Source: Euptelea pleiosperma (taxonomy: Eukaryota > Streptophyta > Magnoliopsida > Ranunculales > Eupteleaceae). From it: a DNA stretch of 64,000 nucleotides. Below are positions 48,101 through 58,060 of the stretch, one piece after another; position 1 is the first letter of the stretch; the number at the start of each line of letters is the position of its first letter. The stretch lies in assembly GCA_035048495.1 (NCBI GenBank), contig CM068540.1, forward strand, positions 3,456,829 through 3,520,828, given 5' to 3'. Position numbers and translations under genes: made by a program. Below the pieces are notes generated by a model. It ran no database searches, was not told the origin of the DNA, and saw only the letters and a list, made by a program, of their open reading frames with translations.

Positions 48101-51100
48101 TAATAAATTATGTATAGCATCTAGACCAATTGGGGATTGGAGGAAGCCAGTTCTAATGCTTGGAAGTCCATTTCAAGTATAATTAGCCTTGTACAATTCA
48201 ATAAACCTGCCATTGCCTATAATAATACTATAACACGGTATCTTTTATAGCATCACATGAATTTTGTTGCTTATGTTGGTGCAATTTTTGGTGCATGGCG
48301 CATATGCAGCCAACTTCATACTAGCTTAATGGAGTACCACCAAGATGAGAATGAACTTGAAGCTGACTTCTATTATTTGTATCCTTTTTGTCACGAGGAA
48401 ATTCCAGGCTTTTAAGGTCTTAAACTCTTAATATCCACATCAGAAGTGTGTATTAAGAGTGTCTACTCAAAATTAGGGTATAGGGAGCTAATGATCTAAA
48501 CAATCCTGATGGAACTAGAATAATCTGAAAAATAAAGAATAAAAATCAAGAGAAAATGCAAAGAAAATTAGAGAGAAACGGAGGGAGATATATTTATTAA
48601 AATGGAGATAAACTAGGATGAGACCTGTGTCGATTCAATGTGCTGAGACGCGTAAATGAGGGGACCTTTGCGTCAATTTAATGTTGCAGAGGTGTCGCCG
48701 GTACCAGAGTTGACTATACAGAATCCGAGCAACAATGGAGACCTGAAAAGGGGGCTTTAAGATTTTTTCTCAATAGAACAAAGGTACAGGAAATTTTCTT
48801 TTCCCTACTCAAAGATGTTTTATACTAAACCTTAAGGTTTAGTGGTACACTTTATTTTCCAAAACGCCCGAGAGAATTTTTCTAAAAATACCCTTACGAG
48901 GGTTTGGGTTTGTTTACACCAATTCCCAAGAACTTGTTGTATGAAATCCTCCTGGTCTTCAAGGTTTTCATTTTTACTATCTCTTGTTTTGCTCAGAGGT
49001 GTTAGCGAATGGGCTTTTATCCCTCCAACTTCCATCTCATCTAAGTTAATTCCCTTAGGAAATTTGTAGAGGTCTGCCTCGTTGAAGACCAAAGAGATGT
49101 TCAAGCCCATGAGAAGCTCAACTTCATAGGTGTTGTCCCCAGACTTCTTGAGGATTTGGCTTGGACCAATCCTTCTTGGCTTGAGCTTGTGATACGATCT
49201 TGTTGGAAACCACTTACATGGTCATGCTTGAGTGTACTACCATCACATAGTCCCCAACTTAATAACTCTCAACCCTTCGATGCTTGTCCTTGTCTTCCTT
49301 GATTCTTTGTCTCGTGCCCTTTAGACGTTATCTTACCTCTTCATGAATCTTCTTCATCAACTCAGTTAAGCATTAACTTCTTTATAGTCATTGCCTAAAC
49401 TTGGTAAGGGCACCAAATCGATGGCAAGCCATTGTGTTATTGACCATAAACAAATTCGGAAGGTGTCTTCCTTGTAATCCCGTGACTCCGTGAGCTGTAC
49501 TATTTTAAGCGAAATCAACATGGGATAGGATCAATCCCAGTGCTTTAGATATTCTCTAGCTCGAGAGTGCAGTAGGTTACCAAGTATCGTATTTACCACC
49601 TATGTCCATCTGTCCGAGCATGGTAGGCACTTGATGAAGCAAGGATAATCTGAAAAAATAGAGAATAAAGAGCAAGAGAAAATGAAAAGAAAATTAGAGA
49701 GAAATGGAGGGAGATATATATGTATTAAAATGGAGATAAACTAGGATGGGACCCACACCGACTCAATGTAGCGATGCATAAATGAGGGGTCCTTTGTGCT
49801 AACCTAATGCAAGAAAGTTGTTGCTGGTGCCGGAGTTGGATTACATGGAATCCGGGCAACAATGGAGACTCTAAAAGGGGAGCTCTAAGCTTCTTTCTCA
49901 AAAGAACAAAATTACAACAAAAGTTTTTTTTTCTCCTACTCATAAAGATGTTACATGCCAATCCCTAGGGTTTAGTATTTCAATTTATTTACCAAAATAC
50001 CCGAGAGAATTTCCTGAAGTACCCTTAAGAGGGCCTGGACTTGTCTACACCACATCCACATGATGGGCATAGGCCACCAATTTGATGATCTTGACCATCC
50101 GATTAGCTTGTGTATTTAGTCTTTTGGTAAAATTTAGGCAACTGTCCACAAAAGAGCACATTGGATGGTTAGAACTTAGAACTTATTAATTTGTGGGAAC
50201 TTTGGTACGTGGCCCATGCAAGCTGCCTATCATTTTTGACCCTCTAGATTGGTGGTTCAAAGTTCTTGTGCGTTGCACTTTGGTTGGTCAAATATTGAGC
50301 CAATGATCCAGAATTTGTGCCCCTAATGTCCTGACCACTATTGCATCAAGGTTGACCTCTATTTGGATCAATCTCTACTGAGTGTGCTTATGCTTTTGTT
50401 GTAAACTATGTAACAACATGGACACGTGTATCAGTGTCCGACCATTGTTTTTAAACGTGAAGGTGTGGGGCAAGGGGCTTCAATGGTCTAAAGCATGAGG
50501 TGTAAGCCTCATGAGCACACCTTTTTAAATGAATACAAAAACATAGAAAATTCAATAAAAGAAAAATTTAGGTAGCTTGTAAAAAAAATACCATTAGTCT
50601 ATTTATATTGGGAAAGAAATGCATTTGTTGCTTTATTTAACCTAAAATAGCTTATTATTATGTAAGTGTGATTTAGGGAGGAAAAAATTAAAAAAATAGA
50701 AAATATAAATTTGATTTTTTATAGTACAATTGCCCCAAGGCCCCACTCCTATGTGTAAGTGAGGCGCAAGCTTCTAACACAAGGTGTTAAAAAAGGTGTA
50801 AAAGGCATGACGCGTTAGCCTTTTTAAGGCTTCAGTGGATGATGCGCATGCCACACAAGCTTTTAAGCTTTGGTGTTTTGGGAAAGTCGTTCCCCGAGGT
50901 GACCCTCAAGGCATAAGCCTCAAACGCCGTTTAAAGCAATTTGTCTGACACACATAATGTGTTGTATACAGCACCTTTTAAGAAGCCTGACATGCAGTAG
51001 ATCAATAATTTTTTTTTTTAAATAAGAACCAGGGGGCGGCACTTGCGTTGAACATGGGTGATTGTAGGGGCCTCCTCGACGTTGATGATGGACCACAGTA

Positions 51101-51918
51101 TGATCCACATTGCACTCTTAGAGACCACTGACCGTATGGGTGTTTGGCCCATCTCTAGCTGGACTTACATACCAAAATTGAACCTGATTAATAATTTCTC
51201 TGTTGGATTGGAGTATTCCATGGTTTATTTTTTAACAGTGGATTTCGAGCATTATTTGGGGTACTCAGGTCCAAATAATCGGACTGCTGTTTGTCTACCT
51301 AGGGATGGGCCAAACATCCATACGGTCAATAGTTATGTTTATGAACTTAACAAAGTATTGCATGGAGGATGGAACACACCAACCATCTTTTAGAAATTAT
51401 TTATTTAATAAAAGTCTAAAGGGTGACACTGCCATATGTGTCAGGATGTGTCGACACATGTCCGACATGGCAGTGGTGTGTCCTTGTTACATAGGTTGTA
51501 ATGTAGTCTTTTTCTACTTAATGGTGCAGCTCTTGCACAGTCATCCACACTCATGTCCTGGAATTCAGGCAGCTTAGGTTTCACCCCAGTTTTTTGTTAA
51601 CCTTACAAGTTACAAGTCCAAGTCTGTGTGTGCAGGAAATCAACTTCTTCTTACAGAGAGCTGGAGGCGAGGAAGAAGAGGGCAAATGAACTGGAGAAAG
51701 TGTACATGGACATGGCCTTGCAGAAGGAACTACAGGTATTGACATGAGAAACTTGTCTTCCTCTTTTACCTTGCTGGTATAGGCATCATAAGCTTGCACT
51801 CAAAATCATCTATTTACTGAAGCAGAAAAAGGGTCGGAAACGCAAACTCCGTGAAGACGAGATTGTTTGTCCAACCACCAGACCCGTTTATAAATGGCGA
51901 ACAGAGCGAAAGCGGTGA
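42124..51918 (+). CDS. UTP11: U3 small nucleolar RNA-associated protein 11 (UTP11)
   Basis: Known role: component of the small-subunit processome in the nucleolus, needed for 18S rRNA precursor processing with U3 snoRNA. Coding exons: 42124-42179, 42265-42355, 43652-43743, 43836-43929, 44063-44142, 47653-47736, 51636-51735, 51826-51918. Total 690 nt, 229 aa, all phases compatible, about the length of plant UTP11. The protein begins MSSLRNAISRRAHKERDQP and continues RRFRKKFGLLEKHKDYVVRA, FRNPDEFYFKMIKTRTVRGV, EEAKEIRSQSLRGGKLP, ELEARKKRANELEKVYMDMA, and ends KKGRKRKLREDE ... YKWRTERKR. It is very basic and helical, as expected for an RNA-bound processome factor. Introns 5 (44143-47652) and 6 (47737-51635) are long and full of transposon remnants. 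No frame damage is seen. Confidence 0.96.
42600..42895. mobile_element. Diverged foldback element in UTP11 intron 2
   Basis: Opposed arms 'aattagcctgatctgtaatt' ... 'tttttcatcacgggcttcat' and 'gtccataatgaaaatgctca' ... 'ggaatcactgatgaggctaa'. It is clearly built like the 33187-33567 family but heavily substituted. Ends and duplication are not resolved. Confidence 0.6.
44408..44582. repeat. Dispersed direct repeat in UTP11 intron 5
   Basis: The phrase 'ctttacctcattcagtaatt' followed by 'aagactcatgag' occurs at about 44409 and again at about 44550, around 140 bp apart. It is a short imperfect duplication without coding content. Confidence 0.7.
44914..45634. mobile_element. hAT-like non-autonomous element in UTP11 intron 5
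   Basis: About 721 bp with long imperfect inverted ends rich in 'gggttgggtcgggttgg' (left) and 'cccaacccaacccaaccc' (right), starting 'actgcaactcggtcggg' and ending 'cccgcccaagttgcagcc'. The flanks 'attagagg' and 'gtaagagg' make an 8-bp duplication with two mismatches. The central 400 bp is AT-rich and non-coding. The repeated GGGTTGG words superficially resemble telomere repeats but vary in unit and occur in inverted pairs. Confidence 0.72.
46828..46935. repeat. 'GCCTCGAGGC' foldback fragment in UTP11 intron 5
   Basis: Contains 'gaggctcgccttgaggtg', 'gcctcaaggctatagcctcg' and 'gaggctatagcctcac', an inverted and tandem mixture of the same 10-mer idea. Related stretches lie at 39800-41130 and 50451-50930. 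It starts with 'ggtttaaaaaggc', which suggests the same hAT-like type of end as the 'TAACGG' family, but no duplication is verified. Confidence 0.5.
47320..47560 (+). pseudogene. LINE endonuclease fragment in UTP11 intron 5
   Basis: One frame starting at about 47338 reads GSSGGVVIFWDCSLLDVRDV, the conserved segment of a plant LINE ORF2 endonuclease just before its SVYGP-type motif; it then breaks. It is not part of UTP11, whose exons skip it. Too short to place in a particular element. Confidence 0.5.
48526..50052 (-). mobile_element. Internally deleted Ty3/gypsy element in UTP11 intron 6, antisense
   Basis: Two direct repeats of about 400 bp (48526-48921 and 49651-50052) share phrases such as 'gagaaaat', 'ggagggagatata', 'aaaatggagataaactagga' and 'cccgagagaattt', and both run from TG to CA on the plus strand. 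They are moderately diverged and read as LTRs of a minus-strand element. The 730 bp between them, read on the minus strand, holds broken pieces of the integrase C-terminal part of Ty3/gypsy pol, including MGLNISLVFNEADLYKF at about 49110. Gag, protease, RT and RNase H are missing, so most of the interior was deleted. Confidence 0.8.
48832..49110 (-). pseudogene. Ty3/gypsy pol C-terminal fragment
   Basis: An open 92-codon stretch beginning MGLNISLVFNEADLYKFPK, matching the usual post-integrase segment of plant gypsy polyproteins (GMNISPTFNVADLY-like). The downstream part reads into the LTR. Upstream on the same strand, broken frames contain segments similar to integrase (for example YKPW-less but HRWT-like wording near 49600). 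It is a remnant without function. Confidence 0.7.
50451..51400. other. Foldback remnants in UTP11 intron 6
   Basis: 50451-50930 has opposed arms 'aaggtgtggggcaaggggct' and 'ttcagtggatgatgcgca' with 'gaggcgcaagcttctaaca', the 'GCCTCGAGGC'-type family. 51090-51330 is a partial copy of the Mutator-type family ('gaccgtatgggtgtttggcc' facing 'gggccaaacatccatacggt'). Ends are not defined. No exon is seen until 51636. Confidence 0.5.
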
Positions 51919-53097
51919 TAACGTATTCCTCGTCCTTTTGTACATCTCAAGATATTAATTAGCTCTTCTTTTTTATGGTTAAAGTACAAGATTTTAAATG
52001 AATGTTTTAGGGAATTTGGATTCCATGGTTAAGGTCACACAGTTGTATACTGAAAGGCCACATTGCCTCCTGAGGGCTTAGAGATACCCCACAAGAAATT
52101 TACATAGTTGCCTCTTGAAACATTGCAGAAGTTTCAATTGCGAATTTCAAGACTTTTTTCCAAGTATACACGATGAGATCTTGAGAATTTTCTCGAGACT
52201 ATTAAATGATTATTCTTGTCTAAGTGTGGGGTTTATGTGGTTGTGGTGTTGAATTGGGCCAAAATCAAGGGTTAGGAACTCTATGGACCGACTACTAGTT
52301 AATGCTTTTAAGTAATTCAAAGGAGACATCAGTTACCGACCCTGTTTGGGTGCTTCATCTGAGGGAAATCCTTTGTGGCTGGCTACCAATACAGCAGGAA
52401 GTTATGTAATTTACCTTTTATACAAGTATTTATGGGACTACAATCTGTGTTGATAGTTTTATCCCAGTTTAGGGATGTCAGAAGACTCAGAACCAGTTCA
52501 ATGCTGCAACTTCTTCTCAAAAGCCCTACTCATGTCCTGTTTTAAGCTTCAATCTGAAAAAGCAAGGCCCAGAAAGTGGGGCCTTACATGGTTATATTAG
52601 CGTCACAGGCGATCTCCCATAGCAGTGCCCTGTGAGAGTTGTCAGCTACGATTTTGACGTGTAAAGGGAAAACTGGCAAAGGTTCAGCTGGTTACCCCTC
52701 GGTTGCTCTTTGTTTTTAGATCTCAAGAAAATTAATATGGGAGAATTTCTGTGTTTCAGTTTTTTTTTTTGATATTTTTCTGTAATTGATCAATTTCAGA
52801 TTGTGTTCACGGTTTTCTGTTTTTCTTGTTATTTCCATGAGGTCTTTGGTGTTGATACTGTCAGAAACAATAATGCTACGTACAGGAGAAAAAGAGAGAC
52901 TAAATTTGTGTTTGCCTTTGTTTGAGGATCGACCACACAAACAAAGGCAAACACAATTATTTCCATGAAGTCATTGGTGAACCACTTAAATTTGTGTTCT
53001 TGGGAGTATGATTGTTTTTTTTCATCTGTGTTTGCCTTTGTTTGTGTGGTCGATCCTCATTTTCTACAAAAACTGTGTTGGGTTCTTCAGGAACTTC
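51919..53097. other. UTP11 3' flank, with a perfect 32-bp inverted repeat
   Basis: The first few hundred bases are the likely UTP11 3'UTR; no poly-A site can be fixed. At 52924-52955 and 53027-53058 there is a perfect 32-bp inverted repeat (arm 'gaggatcgaccacacaaaca' ...), with a 71-bp spacer. The left arm itself is preceded by 'gtgtttgcctttgtttgag', so it can also form a short local hairpin. No gene. Confidence 0.55.
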
Positions 53098-53740
53098 TCA
53101 TAATTTGTAACGAGGGGTTTTGACTTTCAATGGTAGAGCCCTTGGAGCATGACAGTATGATTCAGGGGACAATTTTGGACCCCACAAACTAAAGAGTTTT
53201 GGAGATTTGGGTAGAAGACACTGTTTGCAGCCCACAACGTTCATGTTGGAGGACCGAGGAACCAGGTCCCATGTATCATTGTGGTGAAGTGCTGAGATTT
53301 CTTCTTGCATAGCTTGAAACCAGCCAGAACGTTTCAAGTTTGATTTGACAGACTTGGGTAAACTCGGAATAAGAGGGGCGGTGTATAGGTATTTTGGATT
53401 GAGTTTTTAACAATACCAGCTTTCACCTGAGTGACCATCAAATGGCTAGAGGAAACATGAGATGTAGATGAGCATTGTCTAGACAAATCTGATTCAGCAG
53501 GAGCATTAGTAAGAACATCAGAAACAACTTGGACTGTTGTGTAGGATCATCAGTGATCAACTCAGTCTGATTAGTAGTGAAAACTCCATCAAAAGAAGTG
53601 ATAGATGTTGGGCTATGGCGACTTGGGGTAGACGGATGCTCAGTGGTTGGTTGTGATCCAAGTGACACAGCCTCCGTTGGTGATGGGGCCATGGGTACAA
53701 GTGTCGGAATTCGACATGTGTATGGATTTCGGCGAACCCC
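53098..53740 (-). pseudogene. Antisense Ty1/Copia pol fragment (start of RT)
   Basis: On the minus strand 53098-53337 reads WFQAMQEEISALHHNDTWDLVPRSS, then VVGCK, the diagnostic start of Copia reverse transcriptase (W..AM..E..AL..N.TW.LV...). 53438-53692, upstream on the same strand, is a Ser/Pro/Thr-rich linker (TEHPSTPSRHSPTS) like the integrase-RT spacer. A stop and frame change separate the two. The younger LTR element at 53757 lies immediately upstream of this fragment. Confidence 0.8.
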
Positions 53741-53756
53741 ATAAAATTGGATTTGT

Positions 53757-53921
53757 GTTGTAAACGTAACGGTTGTAACCGATGGCTGACCGCCGCTTAT
53801 GTGGCGTCAGTTACACTATCGACATTTACTTTGTAACGGTTCGGCATTTACTTTGTAATGTCCTGATCAAGGGCTATATATATGTGTGTTGATCAATAGA
53901 AATATCATCAGATTCACAACA
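53757..53921 (+). repeat. Left LTR (165 bp) of the Copia-type element
   Basis: Begins TGTTGTAAACGTAACGG and ends GATTCACAACA. It contains 'ggctatatatatgtgtg', a probable TATA box, and 'gatcaatagaaatatcat' before the end. It differs from the right LTR at two positions only (g/a at 53767 and t/c in 'tttgtaatgtcc'), i.e. about 98.8% identity. Confidence 0.95.
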
Positions 53922-55166
53922 CGTTATCAGCACGCGTTGAGCGGTAGGCGTGAATCCGTGGTGCTCAACATCATCTATCCACACCAAGTATTTATCTTTT
54001 TTTTTTTGGATTCAACGATTAACAAGCATGCTTGATAGATTACCATTTTGTTTTTAGATCACATGCTTGTAATGTGTAGATATATACATGTTGTGTGTTG
54101 ATTAAGGGCTATACGTGGATAATTGCTCTTTCTTCGACTTTAATTATATTTGTGTAAAGAATGGAAACTAAGCAACTATGATGATTTTCACAAATTGTTT
54201 CCATTCAAAAGTCATAAGATGATTCGTTTTTAAGGACGGTGATGAATTATTCCCATATTAAATGTTTCTAAACAAAAATCTGAATTTAAGGACATTGATG
54301 AATTCTTTCCATTTTGTTTCACTTGGTTTCCTTATTAGTTGGGTTTTTTTTTTTTAAATTGAATTTGTTTCTCTTTGTCCTTAATGGTAACATTAATATT
54401 TATTGGCAACTCATGGGTATTAAACGGTGTATAGGATTGTATACTCATTTATATCATAAACACTTTCCTTATTTCTCTATTCATCATATCCACAATAGTA
54501 AGATCTCAGAATTTTCATTAATTGCTCATTGAAGAGGTAAGAATAGAGTTAATTTGTATTTATCTTTTAATGGATGAAAATTCCTAATTTGTTTAGATCT
54601 TTATATCTCCATTTAGTAGATTTTCTCAACTTGATACTCTTATTGATATGTTGGTAGTCAAATTTTGGGAACATACTGTTTAATTACCCCTCAATCCGAA
54701 CCGTTCAATCAATGGGACCATGTATGCCAATAACATGTGAGAAAAAAAAATTTGCTCCCAGATCTTTGATTATATCTTCCCTTATATAACTAATGAATTA
54801 AAATGAGTGGGGTCCACCCATTTATTGATTTCCTCTTCGTAGTAGAAGCTTTATTTTTTTCAATTAAAAAAAAAATAAAAAAAATAAAAAAAAAATTCGG
54901 TAACAAAACCGGGATGGGTTGATCTTGATTCTTGACTCAACATTTTGAAGAAAACCAGTCCAAATTTAACTGACCCGTTTGACCCGGACAAGGTTGAACC
55001 GGTGACCCGTGGTGGTACACCAAGGCGTAAGCAAAAACATTCATGGGTCAGTGAGCCTCCAAGTGGTGCCATGTGATTTTTAGAACGTATGATGATATTA
55101 ATGTACACATGCTGTACAATGCTATACATGTTGGGATGTTACATGCCCCTTTCCATCATCATAACA

Positions 55167-55201
<35 letters not shown>
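55167..55201. repeat. (TA)n microsatellite
   Basis: A run of alternating T and A of about 33 bases after 'cataacaaaaa'. It lies inside the Copia-type element. No function is assigned. Confidence 0.9.
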
Positions 55202-55203
<2 letters not shown>

Positions 55204-55349
55204 CAAGAGATAGGGACCCACTATTGGCCCCACCTAGAGATCTTATATATCTTGACCACATGATATTAGACACGTGGGCACACTTGCACGATCAGGGCCC
55301 ATGATGAGAACGGGTTATGTACAGACTGATGAGTTTTATCATAATGTGC

Positions 55350-55425
55350 GAGTAGAACTTTGATGATGACGGATTGTCATCGAGGCTGATGACAGCCCAT
55401 AATATGAGCCACGTGGCATAGAGGT
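55350..55425. mobile_element. Left-end fragment of the Mutator-type foldback family
   Basis: Reads 'gagtagaactttgatgatga', 'ggattgtcatcgaggctgat', 'gacagcccataatatgagcc' and 'acgtggcatag', the start of the left arm seen at 33620. It then breaks off. It sits inside the Copia-type element, so either this part of the element is older than its LTRs suggest or the fragment moved with it. Confidence 0.65.
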
Positions 55426-56159
55426 TTTCATGAGATACATAATTGTTGTATAAATGATTGAAAGAATGGTTCAAACTTAAAGTTGGGACTGAGCCACCGA
55501 AGCCATATGTTATGCGTATACAAAATAGTCTTGACTTCCACATTTATGATACTTGAATTGTGGTGTAAGTTTTTTTGTTTGGTATGGTAGTATAAGCGGT
55601 TAATGACCATTGGTTTATCTCTATTTTCAAACTTTTGATGACCATTTGGAATTATATTTATTGAAAACAATTGAATTGTTGGCTTGACTATGTTTCATTA
55701 GTATTGCATTTTGTTTATGGACTAGTGGGTTGCCCGTACCCACAGTATGCCTATGGCGTGGCTGCTCTTGGACATCAACTTCATGCCTTGGGATTTATGT
55801 ATGCCCAACTCGCATGGGTTTGGGGTATGTGCCGAACTGGTCCTCTAACATTTAACCTTGGGCTTGGCGTAAGTAATAGAGGTCAGACATAAAAGATTAG
55901 GTAAAATCCTATTGTTATTTAATTGGAATATTATGTTGCAAATGTTTGAATAAGATCCACCTCGATGCCAAGAACCTTGAATAAACAATCAAGGCAAAGG
56001 GGGACGAATGATGAAATGAATTCCATCAACTACTCTATCTTGAAGGTAGATAAGAATCATTTAAGAGGAGTGCAAAGTACCAACCACGTGTCTTGAACTT
56101 ATTATCTTTTATTTATTGTCTTAGCTATTGTTGACATTTTATTATGTTACCACTTTATT

Positions 56160-57620
56160 TGGACCGGTCTTCCCGCTGTTAGGGGGAGGAAAGCTCTTGG
56201 TAGAACGGCAAGAACTTACTTGGAATGCTCCAATAAGGATTGACGTCCATGTATGGCAATCAACAAAAGAAAGAAAATTAATGTCCCTGTCGGACAATTA
56301 AGAAGGATTACCATCCTTATAGGACAATTTGTTGACATAATAACGAATTAATCATCAACGGTACGCTTGAAGCGTGGTCGACCCTTTGGTGCAAAATATG
56401 CGATTCTCAGGACGTTGAGGACACATGAACGAATACATATAACTCTAGCAGAAGTCGGAGCTCTTGAAGAGGCCACACCTATAGAATAGAAGAAATATAA
56501 CCCCAGTAGAAGTCGGCGCTCCTGAAGAGGCCACACCTACAAGAAAGGATAAAACCTACAGAATAAGAGAAATATAACTTCTACAGAAGTCAACACTCTT
56601 GAAGAGAACACATTTATAAATAGAAAAAAGCTAACAGATCGATCCACCATCTCCGAACAGACAACCCCCGAAGAGGTACAGGTACATGTAAATGAAGATA
56701 TCTCAATAAATTATGTATGTACGAGAGCAAAGTAGGATCGTGAGAAAATTATTACCGATAATATATTTTTCAGTGGCTTTTACCATCATAAAGAATGATG
56801 AGGGTCTTGATCCACGCATTGTCAAAGAATGTTGACATAAAAATAATTGGCCAAAATGAACAAAAGTAATCTAAATAGAGTGAGATTCGCTAGTAAACCC
56901 GAAGCTGTAAAAGGACTTGTAGTCCTAACACCCGAAGTTGTAAAAAGGACCAGTAGTCCTAACACTTAAAGTTATAAAAGGACATGTAGTCCTAACACCC
57001 AAAGTTGTAAAAAGGGACATGTAGTTTTAACATCCGAAGCTGTAAAAAGGGCCTGTAGTCCTAACACCTGAAATTGTAAAATGACTTATATATTGCCTAC
57101 AGTAAATAGCTTGTATGGAATCAAACTACTATGATCCTTTTATAAATTAAACATTCCGATATACCTATGCATTTTGATTAAGAAATCAGAAACTAGATTT
57201 GCTATCATCGTTGTATTGTATGAACTCTTGAAGAGCTCACAAAAATCTCTGTATACCTGAATAAGGATCTTAGAAAAATATAATTTTTATTTTGGCTTAC
57301 AAATCGAACATCTCCCTAGTGGGATCCTTGTTCATCAATCCATACACTGAAAAGTCCTGAAGCACTTCAATATGAATAATGTTTGTATCATGCAAATGAA
57401 AAGTAGATATATCAAGAGTGAAATAACCAAGTATATTTCACCAAAATTCTTTTACACTCACACGTTCTAGTAGAGCTGTAACATTGACATCCAATAGATA
57501 CATTCCAATAATAATCTTGCAGATCTATTCATCAAGACGCTACCAATATCAACATTCAAGAAATTTGGTTTTCGACATCGCTATGCATCAGCTCCAAGAC
57601 TTTTTCAGTTGACATGCTCA
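56160..57620 (+). pseudogene. Decayed Copia pol (integrase tail, RT and RNase H pieces)
   Basis: In shifting frames one can read, in order: VRLKRGRPFGAKYA (about 56360, post-integrase linker), NEDISINYVCTRAK (about 56690), then the RT start with the VVLTPEVVK word (about 56910). Further on come LIKKSETRFAIIVV (about 57160, in place of the segment before the YVDD motif), FGLQIEHLPSGILVHQS (about 57290) and TKYISPKFFYTHTF (about 57430, the RNase H end). The catalytic YVDD itself is lost (VLYELL in its place). The order is right but spacing is much shorter than a full pol, so large deletions have occurred. Confidence 0.8.
56898..57085 (+). repeat. 33-35-bp tandem array grown from a pol segment
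   Basis: Units start at 56898, 56931, 56965, 56998, 57033 and 57067 (five full and one partial), of the type 'cccgaagctgtaaaag' + 'gacttgtagtcctaaca'. Translated, a unit reads VVLTPEVVKR-like, which matches the conserved GPVV.TPEGVKPVGYKW start of Copia RT. Hence the array expanded from a single coding segment. Because periods vary (33 to 35), the frame drifts and no long repeat protein results. Confidence 0.9.
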
Positions 57621-57890
57621 AATCAGGGGGAGCATCAATGAAAGAAAATGATCATATCCTAGAAGGACCTTTGCGCATTGTACTCTTTTTCCTTCACCTA
57701 GATTTTTTCCCACAGGGTTTTTTCTAGGTAAGGTTTTAATGAAGCAGTATCAAGCGCGTCCATTACCACCACCCTGATTCGCCGATACACTGTACTCTTT
57801 TTCCTTCGATCAGGTTTTATCACATAGGGTTTTTCTGACAAGGTTTTAACGAGGCAGTTTTCATAAAGCGGCGGGCATCCAAGGGGGAGT

Positions 57891-58055
57891 GTTGTAAACA
57901 TAACGGTTGTAACCGATGGCTGACCGCCGCTTATGTGGCGTCAGTTACACTATCGACATTTACTTTGTAACGGTTCGGCATTTACTTTGTAACGTCCTGA
58001 TCAAGGGCTATATATATGTGTGTTGATCAATAGAAATATCATCAGATTCACAACA
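57891..58055 (+). repeat. Right LTR (165 bp) of the Copia-type element
   Basis: Same length as the left LTR, preceded directly by the purine tract 'caagggggag' and followed by the target duplication 'atttg'. Both differences from the left LTR are transitions. Confidence 0.95.
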
Positions 58056-58060
58056 ATTTG

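Larger units (their letters stand above)
53757..58055 (+). mobile_element. Copia-type LTR element with intact ends but decayed pol
   Basis: A 4.3-kb element with a perfect 5-bp target duplication 'atttg' (53752-53756, 58056-58060). The 165-bp LTRs begin TGTTGTAAAC and end TTCACAACA. Just inside the right LTR is a textbook polypurine tract 'aagggggag' (57882-57890). After the left LTR, 'cgttatcagcacgcg' is the probable primer-binding site, perhaps a tRNA-internal type. The interior retains Copia pol landmarks from about 56160 to 57620 but full of stops and deletions. No gag or intact enzyme is seen. Repeats of other families sit in its left half. It must have moved using proteins of another element. 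Confidence 0.9.

Noticed and set aside
48301..48384. An extra UTP11 exon after 'catatgcag'
   Set aside because: Exon 6 (ending 47736) and the exon at 51636 already join in frame to give continuous UTP11 sequence; including this stretch would break the family alignment.
56898..57085. A CRISPR-like array
   Set aside because: Units are contiguous without spacers, periods vary, and the unit is a piece of Copia pol.
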